A DNA stretch of 64,000 nucleotides, taken from Hygrophila difformis. Lineage: Eukaryota; Streptophyta; Magnoliopsida; Lamiales; Acanthaceae. Below are positions 12,736-24,457 of this stretch, one piece after another. A program made the position numbers and the translations under genes. The stretch lies in assembly GCA_030278955.1 (NCBI GenBank), contig JAOANR010000002.1:9723982-9787981 (forward strand). The letters run 5' to 3'. Position 1 is the first letter of the stretch. Every line of letters starts with the position of its first letter. The notes below the pieces were generated by a model, which did no database searches, was not told the DNA's origin, and was given only the letters and a program-made list of their open reading frames with translations.

Positions 12736-12866
12736 TCTTATAATATAAAAGAAAAGAAAAGAAAAGAAAGATATAAGAGAGAGTTCCCAAATCTCCAAAC
12801 TTCAATTTCAATCTCCACCGTTGGATCAGAAAGCCAATTGGAATTATGACCGTTAGATTAAAAATC
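12659..12866. repeat. Divergent inverted repeat around a Helitron-like terminus
   Basis: The reverse complement of 12659-12708 (CTCCACCGTTCGATCA, CGACCGTTGGATCAT) aligns with 12816-12866 (CTCCACCGTTGGATCA, TGACCGTTAGATTAA). Between them lies an AT/purine-rich core, TATAATATAAAAG at about 12739-12751 followed by GAAAA repeats. The arms look like subterminal regions of two related elements pointing away from each other. Confidence 0.5.
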
Positions 12867-12901
12867 CCATTTGCATATTATAGGGTCGGGTTTTCACCGA
12901 T

Positions 12902-13603
12902 TTGTCAATCAGACTCTCCTGGAATGCTCGTTCGCTCATACCCCATCGTTCTCCTTCCGCCCTAAATTTCTCACGCCCAATTTCTCACTTCGTCTCGCGA
13001 TTCCATCCATGCTCCCTACACTTCTGGCTTCCTCCTCGGCACTGGCGCTGCCTTGCACGATTGCCGCCTCTCCCCGTGATTGTCCGTATTTCCCGTTCTA
13101 GATTGCACCCTAACCCTTTTATCTCAGCCGGTCTCCGTCCCAAGGTTACCCGTCCGTCTCTGCGTGCCGTACCACTGGTTGCATCCTCCGGGCCGCAATT
13201 TTCTGCACCGATTTGTTGTTTACATATGGCGGATCAGCACAAGGATGAGGGTTTCATCGAAAAAATTGCTGACGAACCTAATCACACTGAGATGGGATGC
13301 CTTCCTCCATTTGAGCGGAACGCTGTGGGAGGCTTCCGTACGGTCGCCGCCGTTGGAAACTGCCCCATCGTCCTCTATTTCCCCCAAAATTGTCTTAGAA
13401 AGTCCTTCGCCCATTTCCCCGAAAATCACCACGTCGTTCTGCTGCCCTCGCCGTCGCACCCGTCTTCCTGCGTGCTGGCTTCTCCCAGTTCCCAGTTGCC
13501 CTACTTACTCCGTCTCCCCCTCGCCCCTGCTGCTCCGCCGCCACCGGTTTGGCCTCATTTCTCTGAAGAAAAAAAAATACTGATGAGATTTCTGCGGAGC
13601 TGA
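12902..13603 (+). other. GC-rich open region, possible captured 5' exon
   Basis: This C-rich stretch stays open on the plus strand for 233 codons. The translation is rich in Pro, Ser, Arg and His and lacks a recognisable domain; the early part could pass for a plastid transit-peptide-like region. It lies 5' of the carrier fragment and may be its first exon or a separate captured piece. The other two frames are also partly open, a base-composition effect. Confidence 0.3.
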
Positions 13604-13652
13604 CTGAGGATGACAACATTGGTAATTAACAGGAGTTGTATGTTCGGTTCTT

Positions 13653-13732
13653 TCTGATCTTAATTTATTTTTATATCTAACTTGATTTTTAATCTGATCT
13701 TAATTTATTTTTATATCTAACTTGATTTTTAA
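13653..13732. repeat. Perfect 40-base tandem duplication
   Basis: Positions 13653-13692 and 13693-13732 are the same 40-base unit, beginning TCTGATCTTAATTTATTTTT and ending TTGATTTTTAA, with no visible mismatch. It lies in AT-rich, presumably intronic DNA of the captured segment. The identity implies a recent slippage or template-switch event. Confidence 0.9.
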
Positions 13733-14009
13733 TTTTCCCTTAACGAATTCATTTATGTGGCTTTAATGGTTCCCCAGTTTTTTTTGTCCTTGATCTTATA
13801 GTGCAGTTCAGCTTTTTTGCCCATGAAACATACAAAGTGATGGTGAAATCTTGTCTAACTGCCTGCATGGAAAATTTAGCTTTTTCGTGATTTATATATG
13901 TCAATACTTTTATATAATTATTTTCAAAAACTGTTTCGAGGAAAGGATGGGGAACACGTGGTTGCTTTTAGCATCCTGTATACACTATCAATTCTCTTTC
14001 CTTGCCCAG

Positions 14010-14235
14010 ATTACCTACCCCCTAGATGTCTTTAGTTTAAGGTTGGCTGTTGAACCCATATATTAAACAATGACACAAGTCAGCAACTTGATCTGTTTTA
14101 TTACTGAGAAATAGTTCTTGGTGATGACAGATGTTTTCATATTGCAGGTTGCTTTGAGCATGTTGAGAGAAGAAGGATTTGCATCATTTTATAATGGTCT
14201 AGGACTTTCACTTATACAACCAACTATTTTATCAC
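14010..14235 (+). pseudogene. Thylakoid ADP/ATP carrier (TAAC-like) gene fragment
   Basis: Two exons of a mitochondrial-carrier-family protein. The first begins at 14010 after a TTGCCCAG acceptor and encodes TYPLDVFSLRLAVEP, containing the carrier signature Px[DE]. A stop (TAA) follows within what should be the exon. The second begins at 14148 after TATTGCAG and encodes VALSMLREEGFASFYNGLG. The pairing of TYPLDV..LRLAVEP with VALSMLREEG is characteristic of the plant plastid/thylakoid adenine-nucleotide carrier TAAC and close relatives, which exchange ATP and ADP across the membrane. Homology is lost after SLI, before the LTR of element C at 14236. It is a fragment with a nonsense codon, non-functional, consistent with Helitron capture. 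Confidence 0.7.
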
Positions 14236-15090
14236 TGTAATACCCGTTAATTTTAGGATATAAAATAAGAATTTAATCCGAGGAGAAACGAGGTCTTGTT
14301 TCCGAGAACCCGTAAAATCGAGAATGCACGGAAGTCGAAAGAAAACCCAAGACCGACGGACCTAAGATTTCAAACATGAAATCAATTTAAGTCGAAATAA
14401 AAATTAGGGTAGGAATCATAATCCGAAAAGATCCCGGAAAGTCGAGCCGAAAACACGGAATGATAGAAACCCGAAAGAGAGGAGGAAAAGACCCGACGGA
14501 TCGGATCGCACGGACCCGCCCGGACCGAGGTCCAGGCGGAGGCCGCGCGGTGTTTGGCCTACCAGCGCGCCGCCACCGCGTGGCACCACAGAATCCGGCC
14601 ATTCACGCGTTTTCTGCGATTTCTTGCCATATTTCGACTCCCGACTTTGGAAACTCAATCCCGAGCAAAGGAAAGTGTATATGGTCGGCTCTAGGGGTCT
14701 TGAGACTCATTATTTTCGAAATCCCAAACCCTAGCAGCCCCATTGTCTCTCCCAAATCTCCCAAGTTCTTCCAACACCCGAAATCACCGACTTAGAACTT
14801 TCCGATCACTTTCCGGCGACGAAAACCGATGGAGGAGGCGTGGAACACAAGGTCTCTAGTACTCCAGACTTGGGTAAGTCGTTCATAGGTTTTCATTTAA
14901 GTTTTCGAACCCGAAAACTCGATCTAACATTGGATTTCTTCTTCCGATTCGAAATCGTGGCCAAAGTTGGAAGCTTGGCATTGAGGAGATCCGTTCGTAG
15001 TGAATTTGGACGAGCCGAGCGACCCGAGAACGACCAAACACCTTAACACTGGAAGTTGATGCCTTTCATATCAATACGGGTGGCTTAGGG
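14236..15090 (+). mobile_element. Element C 5' LTR, first part
   Basis: It matches 45529-46389 of the 3' LTR closely. It contains the GC-rich block of the U3 (about 14510-14590, palindromic GCGCG-rich) and is interrupted after TTAGGG at 15090 by element B; the last five bases, TAGGG (15086-15090), are repeated on the far side of B. Confidence 0.9.
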
Positions 15091-16770
15091 TGTAACACCC
15101 GGTTTTTGGTCACCTAGGTCGGGATGTCACCGACACATCCCCCTAGTAAGACACGGTTACTCTGAGCTTACTAAAGGAATGCAAGGCTAGGTATTGCAGT
15201 ATTTAAAACATTTAAAGCATTCAAAACAGCCCATACGATATAATTCGAAAATATTAATATCATGGCGCAGCGGAAATAATTGTTTTAGTATAGTATTGCA
15301 GCGGAAAATCTAAATAGGGCCGACATGGCCAAAACATGGGTTAAATAGGCCCGTTCATAATATAATCTAATGTACGAATTTAAAAATGATAAGTTTTCCA
15401 AAAATGTAATTTCCCCCCATGCATGATTATGGTCATGCTCATTCCACATACTCAGTAAGAAAAGAAAATAAAAATGGTTTGGTCAGCACAATTAGCTGAG
15501 TAAGTTAACACGGACATGATCGTAGGGTTTAAAAGCCATTCATTTCATAATTAAATAAAAGCATGATAATAACATAATATTCGATTTAATTTAATTAACT
15601 ATTCAATTTGCGTAATTTAATTCAGACTCCATTTCACAACACATCTCACATAGTTTAAAATAAAGCCATAATTTAAATAAAGCATTCAAATAATTTAAAT
15701 AGACAACCACACACATTTCAATTTAATTTAATTCTAATTTCCCCCTTACATCCCAGATTTGGTATTTCAAGTCTTTCACGATTGCATCGCAATCTCAACA
15801 AGTTTAGCCGGTGGCCCGGCGGCCGCAACCGTATCAGCCATACCCAGTACCACTCCGGAGCCTCGGGAAACCCATGTGGATATTCTCGAGAGTGTAGGCT
15901 CTATATCTCATGCTGTTTTGGCAATATCATATCTCAATTTCGCGCGGGGTCACCATCGTCCATTAAGGCACGAAGTGAATCGTTAGGGGGCACCCTGCAG
16001 AGCACTCACCCCTAATTTTAGTTTATCAAGTTTGTAAGGGGATTTAATTTAAAAAATCTGATTTCAATTTAGTTTATTTAAAAATCATATTTCAACTCAT
16101 TTCAACCCTAAAGGTTAATTTCATTTTTCAACAAGATTTCAAGATTTGACTTCCGGTAAATCACTGTTTACCCTATAATTCGTCTAAAATCAGATTAAAC
16201 TCCAAAAATTCCAAAATTTCACTATTGACTCAGAAACGTCGAGATGAACAACTTTCGTGTTTTAATGTTTTAAATCCGAGATACCGAAACATGTAAAAAA
16301 CGTCAAATTTCGCAGAAACACAAATCTGTCCGAATTTCGCAGACCACAGTTTAAAGATATTGAAATCTACCATAGCAAAACAGCTCTAAATTTGATGAAA
16401 TTTTACAGAGACCATCTTAAGACATTTATCTACAACTTTCATGTTCAGCCAAAGATCTAAATCGGTTTAGAACTAATGTCAAAAACGTGATCAAGATCGG
16501 ACCTAAGTTCTGTCAAGAATTTCAAGATCAAGTTTCAAGCAGTTCGGTTTCGGTTGGTTTTCGCATATCAATTCATCTCTAAAAATTCTAAAAATTTTAC
16601 AGTAGATAGATCTAAGCCTTAGGAACGTTTTTCATGTTTTAAGTTTTTCTGTTTGACGTCGTTTTAAGGTTCTGAAAAATTAGGCAAAACTGTCGCGTCG
16701 GTAAAACACCATGTTGGCAGATTTTCGATCTCTTGTTAAATCTTTTAGTTTCGAACGTTTTAATTCCTCC

Positions 16771-19493
16771 TGTAACACCCCGGATTTGATCACCCAGGCC
16801 AGGGCATTACCGCCACACCTTCCCAAGCAAGACGCGAACCATTTCGAGCTCACTTGAGAAGATGCTAAGGCTAAGTTGTACCAATACTTAAAAATAATTT
16901 TTAAAAAAAACCATTCAATAAGTGCCCGAAGGTTTAAATCAGAGTTAAGTCTAACATACATAATTTAAAACAGTGCGGAAGCTAAGGGCCAAACACGGCC
17001 AAACATAAGTTTGGGATTCGTAAAAGAAAAAAAAAAACAAGTGCGACAAGTCTTCGGAAAATTCCCATCCCAAGTGTAAATGCCATGTGCTAATCTTCAA
17101 CATCTGAAAAAAAAATGAGACAACGTATCTATCAGTACAACGGTACTGAGTAAGTTAATGTATAGCATAGCAAATTTTAAAGTTTTTAGAAGAGAGATTT
17201 AAAAATAGAATTTGTAATTTAAAAAGGAAGGTCGAGTAAAAATAATTCCGGAAGATTCTTACACTTTACCATACGAATAATATATCATTATTCAATTTTT
17301 TGATCAAGAACAACCATTCTTGGGGAATCAAACCCGCAAGAGCTCAAACACATTCTTTTACCATTGTTTCCATATCATCGAGGATATCATTGTTTCCATA
17401 ACTCAAATAACTTCGTTTACCATTGTTCATTATGATCGAGGACATCCGTTCTTGGGGAATCGAACCCGCAAGAACTCAATATACATCCTAGGGAATCGAA
17501 CCCATAGGAGTCAACAATATCCTGGGGAATCGAACCCGCAGGAATAACATAAACCTTGGGGAATCGAACCCACAAGGCAAGTGAAAGTAGCGGACCCTAT
17601 ACAGACACACTCCGGAGCCCTAGGTAACCCATACGGATACACCTAGGAGTATAGACTCATACAATCACGCAACATAATTTCATTGGCGCCGTTTTGGCCA
17701 CCAAAAAGAGGGGGCGGCCCAACGAGCTCACGCCAAGTGCACTTACCCTCCAAAATTGGGCATCTAACTCGATCAAAACTCACAAAGTTTCAAAATCCAC
17801 ATTTTAATCATTACCACCCATGACTACATTTCCAGAATTCGTAAGATTCACAAAAGAGTAGCAATCGACTCAATAACCATCAAAACGTACGAAACCAAGT
17901 TTCACCGGTAAGACCACACCGTGGCAGTTTCCAAAATCGTATTAGGAAATGTAGTAAAACTTTGTGAAAAATTCTGAAAATTTTACAGGTGCTAGGCGAC
18001 ATCAAAATAAACATTTTTCTCAGAAATAGGCCTTAGCAAATTCGGACTCTAAGTCACTCAAAAAAAATCATTTCAGAAACTTGTTTTCAAAAGGGTGCAA
18101 AGACCACTGTTCATCCGACCACAGCTTACTTAAAAATCCATAACAATTCGAAGGTTGATCCAAAAATTCTGAAATTTCACAGGAGTATACTAGACACATA
18201 GATGAACAATTTTTATGAAGAAGTCGACCATTAAAAACGACCATAGCTATGAGAAATATGAACTACAAAACTGGACATGCTAGGAATTTAAATCTGTCAC
18301 CAAATATAGCAGAAAATACCAGATCTGTTTTCGTCGACCAAATCAATTCCAAAAATTTTGAAAATTTAAAGACATCATCTTCAAAGTGTTAGGAACATTT
18401 TTCATTTAGACAAGTTCTTCCAAAAATGAACGGATCTAGGCGAGAAACGCTGAACAAATAAACTACTCGGATAGAAACCCTAATTGACAGATTTGGCACA
18501 AGATGAAAATCGAACTCTAACTCAACAAATACTCAACCAAACACTCTAAAAATTGATATGCACATCATTAACTTACTTATGGTGAGATTTGGATCGAAAT
18601 CCCCCTTCTTGTTTGCTCCAAAGTCGACCAACACAGTCCCCTCTTCTACAATCTATCAAATGGATCCTATTTTGAGAGTTGTTGGAAGAATGCTTGGTGT
18701 TAGGGCTTGAAATCCGACCTTATGATTAAGGATTTGGATTAGAACACTTACCTAGATGTAGGAGGATGGATTGCAACCCTCCAAACTCGACCAAGGCCCT
18801 AGGAACAAGAAGAACAAGCCTCCACTCTCACCAACACTCAAACTAATTTCTGATTTTCGGACTAGTGAATTGGGAGGAGTTTGGTGGGTGAGTTTGAATA
18901 GATTTAGGGGTGTGCAAGACTTCAAGGGCTGCCTTGATGTGTCTTGGAACTCTTGGGGGCTTAATGACAGTCCAAACCTCGAAATTACACCCCCCCATTA
19001 CTCCCCATTCACCCCACTTCCCAACATGATTCAATGAATGTTTAATTGTACATGTATCCTTCTTAATCCAAGTTGTAGGGAGGTTTAATATATCCAAAAA
19101 TTATCCAAATGAGTCCCAAAACATCCCCTAAAGTCTGAGGTTCGGATTTGGATTGGTTGGAGTCGTCAAACCTCGAAAATGGAGCCGAAAACGCGTGCAA
19201 TGCATGAGAGCACCATCCTGCCGCCGCCGCCGCGCTGGTGGCGCGCCGGCGCGTCGCCGCCCGCGCGGCCACCTGGTCGCGTTTTCTTCTTTTTTTTTTA
19301 TGATTTTAAATTCTAAAAATCATAATATGGAATTATCCGAGATCGTTGGATAATTCGATAACTCTCTTCGAGTTGCTATCGTCCGAAAATATTTAATTCC
19401 GCTCTCTCTCGGAATTATTTCGGTTTGCGATAATTAAATCCAATTCTTTAATTTTTGGATTTAATAATCGATGTTGATTTCTCGGGTATTACA
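16771..19493 (-). mobile_element. Solo LTR of a third chromovirus family
   Basis: A 2723-base LTR with termini TGTAACACCCCGG (plus-strand left end) and GGGTATTACA (right end) and an exact 5-base target duplication CCTCC (16766-16770, 19494-19498). No internal region exists, so it formed by recombination between two LTRs. The minus orientation is inferred from the conserved LTR 3' end, which reads on the minus strand as CCTGGGTGATCAAATCCGG. The U3 has a GC-rich block at 19211-19275. It carries the T-arm-like hairpin array at 17319-17577. Confidence 0.9.
17319..17577 (-). repeat. Array of five tRNA T-arm-like hairpins with B-box
   Basis: Five units (17319-17340, 17451-17472, 17487-17508, 17520-17543, 17554-17577) share a core that reads on the LTR sense strand GGGTTCGATTCCC; unit one has GGGTTTGATTCCC. 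The core holds the Pol III B-box GGTTCGATTCC. The flanking stem bases differ from unit to unit but remain complementary: CTTG/CAAG, CTTG/CAAG, CCTA/TAGG, TCCTG/CAGGA and CCTTG/CAAGG. Just beyond lies a further hairpin at about 17606-17646 with a TATCCGTATGGGTT loop and CCTAGGT-type stem. Confidence 0.8.
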
Positions 19494-20335
19494 CCTCCCA
19501 AAACCATGTAAGGCTAACTTACAGAGTTTTGAACGTCCGGGATTGTCTATTTCGAAGGCGTGGCTTCCAGTCCACCGTTTCTCCTCTTCGTTCGTCGGGT
19601 TCTACGCTCACGACGCTGGAGATCTCAGAATTTTCGTCCAACCAGTATTCGCCTTGGTTTCGTGCCTCCGACGACTCCGGAATTAGGGTTTCGAATGTAT
19701 AGAGAGAGTTGTAGGGTTTGTAAAAGTGTTCGGGGCTTCCAAGGGGGATTATTTATAGATAGCTAAGACCTAGGGCGTCCAAGATCTGACCCTAAGGGTT
19801 TTGAGTCGAAAGATGTTAAACCGAAGTCGAAAAATCCGCGTTCGGGCGAGAGGTTCACGCAACGGGCGAATCTGTCCGACGGCGCGGCCGTGGCGCGCCC
19901 ATCCCTCTTCGACCGCGCGGCCACCGCGCCGAACTCGCCCGGACTTCGGTCCGGGCGGGTCGTGCGATCCGTCGGGCCTTTCCTCCTCTCTTTCGGACTT
20001 CTATCCCTCTATTCTCCCATTTTATGATTTTCGGGGTATCTTCGGGTTCCTACTTTCTCTCTAAGTTTTTACTCGGGTCTAATTAGATGTTTGGACTCGA
20101 ATCCTCGAGTTCATTGGTGTCGGGTTTCGGTGTACAATTTACTTATCCTTAATCAATTCTTTTTATTTAATTAAATTCCTTTAATTCCTTTTTAAGTAAA
20201 AACTCATTTCCCATTTCCTTATCCTTATTTATTTATTTATTTTCTGGATTTATTTATCTATGGTATTTATTGTATTTATTGTTTATTTATTTAATTATTG
20301 TTTTATTTTATGTTGGAAAATTCTCGGGTATTATA

Positions 20336-20373
20336 GTCTACCCTCCTTAAGAATCAACTTCGTCGTCAAAGTT
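20336..20373 (-). promoter_or_regulatory. Element B polypurine tract and upstream hairpin
   Basis: On the minus strand AAGGAGGGTAGAC (20348-20336) directly precedes the 3' LTR and would prime plus-strand DNA synthesis. Just upstream is a 7-base-stem hairpin, AACTTTG-ACGA-CGAAGTT, with one G-T pair; in elements A and C the same hairpin is perfect. Confidence 0.8.
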
Positions 20374-20558
20374 GTGTTACGGCCTTTCTCGTGCTAAGGT
20401 CTTTTGTTTATTTTGTTATTTTGTGACTGAACTTAGAATTAAGACTTCTAAGCTGCCTACGTACCCGGTGAAGGGATCAAGCCATAACGTAGTTCAAAAG
20501 TTTACAAAAATGTGCGAAAAATAGGTGGTATGACATCCTCTCCCCCTTAAGATTGCAG

Positions 20559-21638
20559 TTATGTCCCCATAACTATGTCGGTATCGGTTTGGAACAATGT
20601 CGGGTAGCGTTCTCTCATGTCGGATTCTACTTCCCAAGTTGCCGTTTCACTTTCGTGGTTTGACCAAAGAACCTTGATCATTTTGATGGTTTTGTTCCTC
20701 GTTACTCGTTCCTTAGTGTCGAGAATACGCACTGGGACTTCTTCATAAGTCAAATCTTCATCGAGCTCAATTATCTCCGGTTGAAGTACATGTGTCGGGT
20801 CCGGCACATACTTCTTTAGTTGTGAGATATGGAAGACATTATGAACTCGATTTAATTGTGGCGGTAAAGCCAATCGGTAGGCTAGAGTTCCGACTCGTTC
20901 TAGAATTTTGTAAGGTCCTATATATCGAGGACTTAACTTTCCTCGTTTTGCCAAAGCGCATCACCCCCTTCATGGGTGATATCTTTAGCATGACCCTATC
21001 TCCCACTTGCAATTCTAGGTCTCGTCGTCTCACGTCGGCATAACTCTTTTGACGGTCTTGTGCGGCTTTCATTTTTCCTTGAATCACCTTGATTTGTTGA
21101 GCCATGTCTTCGATAAGTTGTGGTCCCACCACCACGGACTTATCGTTTTCTTCCCAGATCAACGGACTTCGGCACTTTCGTCCATACAACGCCTCGAAAG
21201 GTGCCATGCCAATGCTAGCATGGTAGCTATTATTATAAGAGAATTCGATTAAGGGTAAATGGGATTCCCAATTTCCCTTAAATTCCAACACGCATGCTCT
21301 CAGCATGTCTTCTAGTGTTTGAATTATTCTCTCGGTTTGACCATCCGTCATTGGGTGGAATGCGGTGCTCATTTTGATTTGAGTACCGAGAGCTTTTTGT
21401 AACTCCGTCAAAAAGTGAGAGACAAATCTACTGTCTCTATCGGAAATGATGGCATGTGGTACTCCATGTCGTCGTACCACATTATCAATGTAGGCTCGGG
21501 CCAATTGGTCCATAGTCCACGTGTCCTTCATCGGGATAAATATGGCTGTCTTCGTTAGCCTATCCACAGTCACCCAAATCTTGTTCATGCCTTTAGGTGA
21601 TCGGGGTAATCCCGAGACAAAATCCATTGAGATGCTAT
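20559..21638 (-). pseudogene. Element B integrase core and chromodomain (3' part of pol)
   Basis: From the insertion point of element A (21638) downwards the minus strand encodes the rest of the integrase: [13 protein letters not shown] with the first catalytic Asp, [11 protein letters not shown] with the second, and DGQTER with the Glu 35 residues later, so the DD35E triad is retained. Near 20950 a one-base loss after MRFGK shifts the frame; the correct frame resumes as [20 protein letters not shown] and continues through LDRVH/LNRVH-type linker to the chromodomain ([30 protein letters not shown]) and a stop at 20559. The 5' portion of the gene is on the other side of element A at 32772. Confidence 0.88.
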
Positions 21639-24240
21639 TGTAATACCCGAGAATTTTCCATCATAAAATAAAACAATAATTAAATAAATAGATAATAGAT
21701 AAAATAAATACCATAAATAAATAAATAAATCCAGCAAATAAAAGAAGTAAATAAAGACAAGGAAATGAGAAATGAGATTTTTACTTAAAAAGGAATTAAA
21801 GGAATTTAATTAAATAAAAGGATGGATTAAAGGTAAATAAATGGTACACCAAAACCCGACACTAATGAACTCGAGGATTCGAGTCCAAAACATCCAATTA
21901 GACTGAGAATAAATTTAGAGAGAAAGTAGAAACCCGAAGATACCCCGGAAACCGGAATTCGGGAGCATAGAGGGATAGAAACCCGAAAGAGAGGCGGAAA
22001 AGCATGACGGATCGCACGACCCGCCCGGACCGAAGTCCAGGCGAGAGTCGCGCGGTGGCCGCGCGGTGAAGGGGGATTAGCGCGCCACGACCGCGCCACT
22101 TGACAGATTCGCCCGTTGCGTGAATCTCTCGCCCGAACGCGGATTTTTCGACTTTCGTTGAACATCTCTCGACCCAAGACCTTTAGGTCAGATGTGGACG
22201 CCCTAGGGATTGAGAAATCTATAAATAAACCCCTTGGGAGCCCCAAACAAGTTTACAAAACCCTACAACCTTCTATACGTTCGAAACCCTAAATTCGTAG
22301 TCAACGGAAAGCACCAAACGGAGGCAGCGGCTTTGGACGAAAATCCAAGGATCTCCAAACGTTGTGGTAAGCTCTAGTCCGATAAATCTCTTCACGTTTC
22401 AATCCGAAAACAGATTCTAACTTCGGTTCTTTTCTTTCTACACCCCGTATTGAATCTAGATCGTAGAACCCGACGAACGGAGAGGAGAAACGGTGATCTG
22501 GAAGCCACGCCTCCGAATTAGACATCCCCGACGTTCATAAACTCAGTAAGTTAACTCTTACATGGTTTTGGGATGAATTAAAACATTCAAAACTAAAAGA
22601 TTAACAAGAAACCGAAAATCTGTCAATTCTTAATTTCTACCGGCGCAACATATTTGTTGAATTTTTCCAAACCTTAAAACGAACTCAAACGGAAAAACTT
22701 AAAACATGAAAAACGTTCCTAAGACTTAGATCTATCAACTGTAAATTGTGGAGAATTTTTGGAGTTGATTTGATATGTGAAAACCCATTGAAACCGAGCT
22801 GTTGGAATCTAGATCTTGAAATCTTGGACAGAACTTAGGAATGATCTTGATCACGTTTTTGACATAGGATCTAGGCTGTTTTAGATCTTTGGCCGAACAT
22901 GAAAGTTGTAGATAATTGTCTTAAGATGATCCCTGTCAAATTTCATTAAATTTGAAGTTGAATTGCTATGGTAGAATTCGAAATCTTTAAGCTGTGACAC
23001 ATTAAACTCGGACAGAATTATTCTTATGCGAAAATTGGTGATTTTGACCTACTTAGGTATCTCGGATCTAAAAAGTTAAAACACGAAAGTTGTAGATCTT
23101 GATGTTTCCGAGTCAGATATAAAATTTTGGAATTTGTGGAATTAAATCTGATTTTAGACGAATTTTAGAGTAAACTGTGATTTACCGAAACAAAATCTTG
23201 AAATCTTGTTGAAACATGGAATTAACCTTTAGGGTTGAAACGAGTTGAGATATTATAAATACAAATGAGGTTAGATTTTAAAAATTAAATCCCCTTACAA
23301 ACTTGATAAATTAAAATTAGGGGTGAGTGCTCTGCAGGGTGCCCCCTAACGATTCACTTCGTGCCGTAATGGACGATGGTGACCCCGCGCGCTAAACTTG
23401 AGATATGGATTGCCTAAACGGCGAAATATAGAGCCTACACTCTCGTGAATATCCGTATGGGTTTCCCGAGGCTCCGGAGTGGTACTGGGTATGGCTGATA
23501 CGGTTGCGGCCGCCGGGCTACCGGCTAAACCTGTTGACATCGCGATTTTATCGTAAAACTTTGAAATACCAAATAGGGAATGTAATGGGGATTCTAAACT
23601 AAATTAAATTAGATTAAATTATGTTGTTGTCCAATTAAATTATTTAAATGCTTTATTTAAATTATGACTTTTATGATTAAACCATGTGATATGTGTCATT
23701 AAATAGAGCCCTGAGATAAATTATGCTATTGGATATGGATTAGATGAAATTAAATATTATGTTATTATCATGCTTTTGTTAAATTACTAAATTTATGGCT
23801 TTAAAACCCTACAATTATGCATGCGTTAACTTACTCAGCAATTTTGCTGACCAAAACCGTTTTTATTCATTTTCTTACAGAATATGTGGAATGAGCATGT
23901 GTGAGCACGAATCATGCATGGGATTTTGGGGATTGTTATTTTGCTTTTAAATTCGTACTTTAGACTATATTATGAACGGGCCTGTTTAACCCGTGTTTTG
24001 GCCATGTCGGCCCCTTTTATATTTTCCGCTGCGATACTGTACTAAACTAAATATTTCCGCTGCGCTATGCTACTATTATTTTCGAATTATATTGTATGGG
24101 CTATTTTGAATGCTTTAAATGTTTTAAATACTGCAATACCTAGCCTTGCATCTCTTTAGTAAGCTCGGAGAAACCGTGTCTTACTAGGGAGATGTGGCGG
24201 TGACATCCCGACCTGGGTGACCAAAAACCGGGGTGTTACA
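21639..24240 (+). mobile_element. Element A 5' LTR
   Basis: Begins TGTAATACCCGAGAA and ends CCGGGGTGTTACA; the ends form an inverted repeat TGTAAYACCC. The U3 holds a GC-rich palindromic block (about 22018-22100) and a TATA box at 22219. The long R-U5 (about 2 kb) carries hairpins: CTCG..CGAG around TATCCGTATGGGTT (about 23443-23475) and GCCGG-GCTA-CCGGC (23512-23525). It differs from the 3' LTR by a 13-base indel near 22195 and scattered substitutions. Confidence 0.95.
22219..22227 (+). promoter_or_regulatory. TATA box of element A LTR
   Basis: CTATAAATA lies after the GC-rich block and before a C-rich segment, the expected U3 core promoter position. Transcription would start near 22250. 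The same box is at 30750-30758 in the 3' LTR. Confidence 0.65.
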
Positions 24241-24243
24241 AGT

Positions 24244-24256
24244 TGGTATCAGAGCC
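24244..24256 (+). promoter_or_regulatory. Element A primer binding site (initiator tRNA-Met)
   Basis: TGGTATCAGAGCC starts three bases after the 5' LTR and is complementary to the 3' end of plant initiator tRNA-Met, the primer for minus-strand DNA synthesis. Confidence 0.95.
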
Positions 24257-24457
24257 CGGCTATTTTTAAACTACTATTTTTAAACCATTGCTATTTTTAA
24301 ACTATTATTAGTATTTTGACTATTCTTTTAAATTATAAAGTATTATTTCCATGGAAAAATTTTTATTTTAAAACCCATGGAAAAATATATATATGTGGTG
24401 CATTAAATTATTATTGGGGGGAAATATCATTTGCATTTGCATGTTGCATCTCTGTTA

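Larger units (their letters stand above)
15091..20335 (-). mobile_element. Element B 3' LTR, interrupted by a solo LTR
   Basis: The LTR runs from 20335 (5' end, TATAATACCCGAG; the expected TG has become TA) down to 15091 (end, read on the plus strand as TGTAACACCCGG). Without the solo LTR and its duplicated CCTCC it is about 2517 bases, close to the 2590-2602 of element A. A GC-rich palindromic block is present at 19870-19960, where the plus strand reads GCGGCCGTGGCGCGCCC. Confidence 0.88.

Noticed and set aside
15759..15986. Recurring 64-75-codon ORF in LTR leaders (also 23346, 31877, 38153)
   Set aside because: Open only because the conserved hairpin region lacks stops; it reads antisense to the LTR transcript and is absent in C and D, so it is better explained by RNA structure.
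17319..17577. Possible tRNA gene, because of exact B-box words
   Set aside because: Only T-arm-like units repeat; no A-box, D-arm, anticodon arm or acceptor stem at the right distance. Reported as a hairpin array instead.
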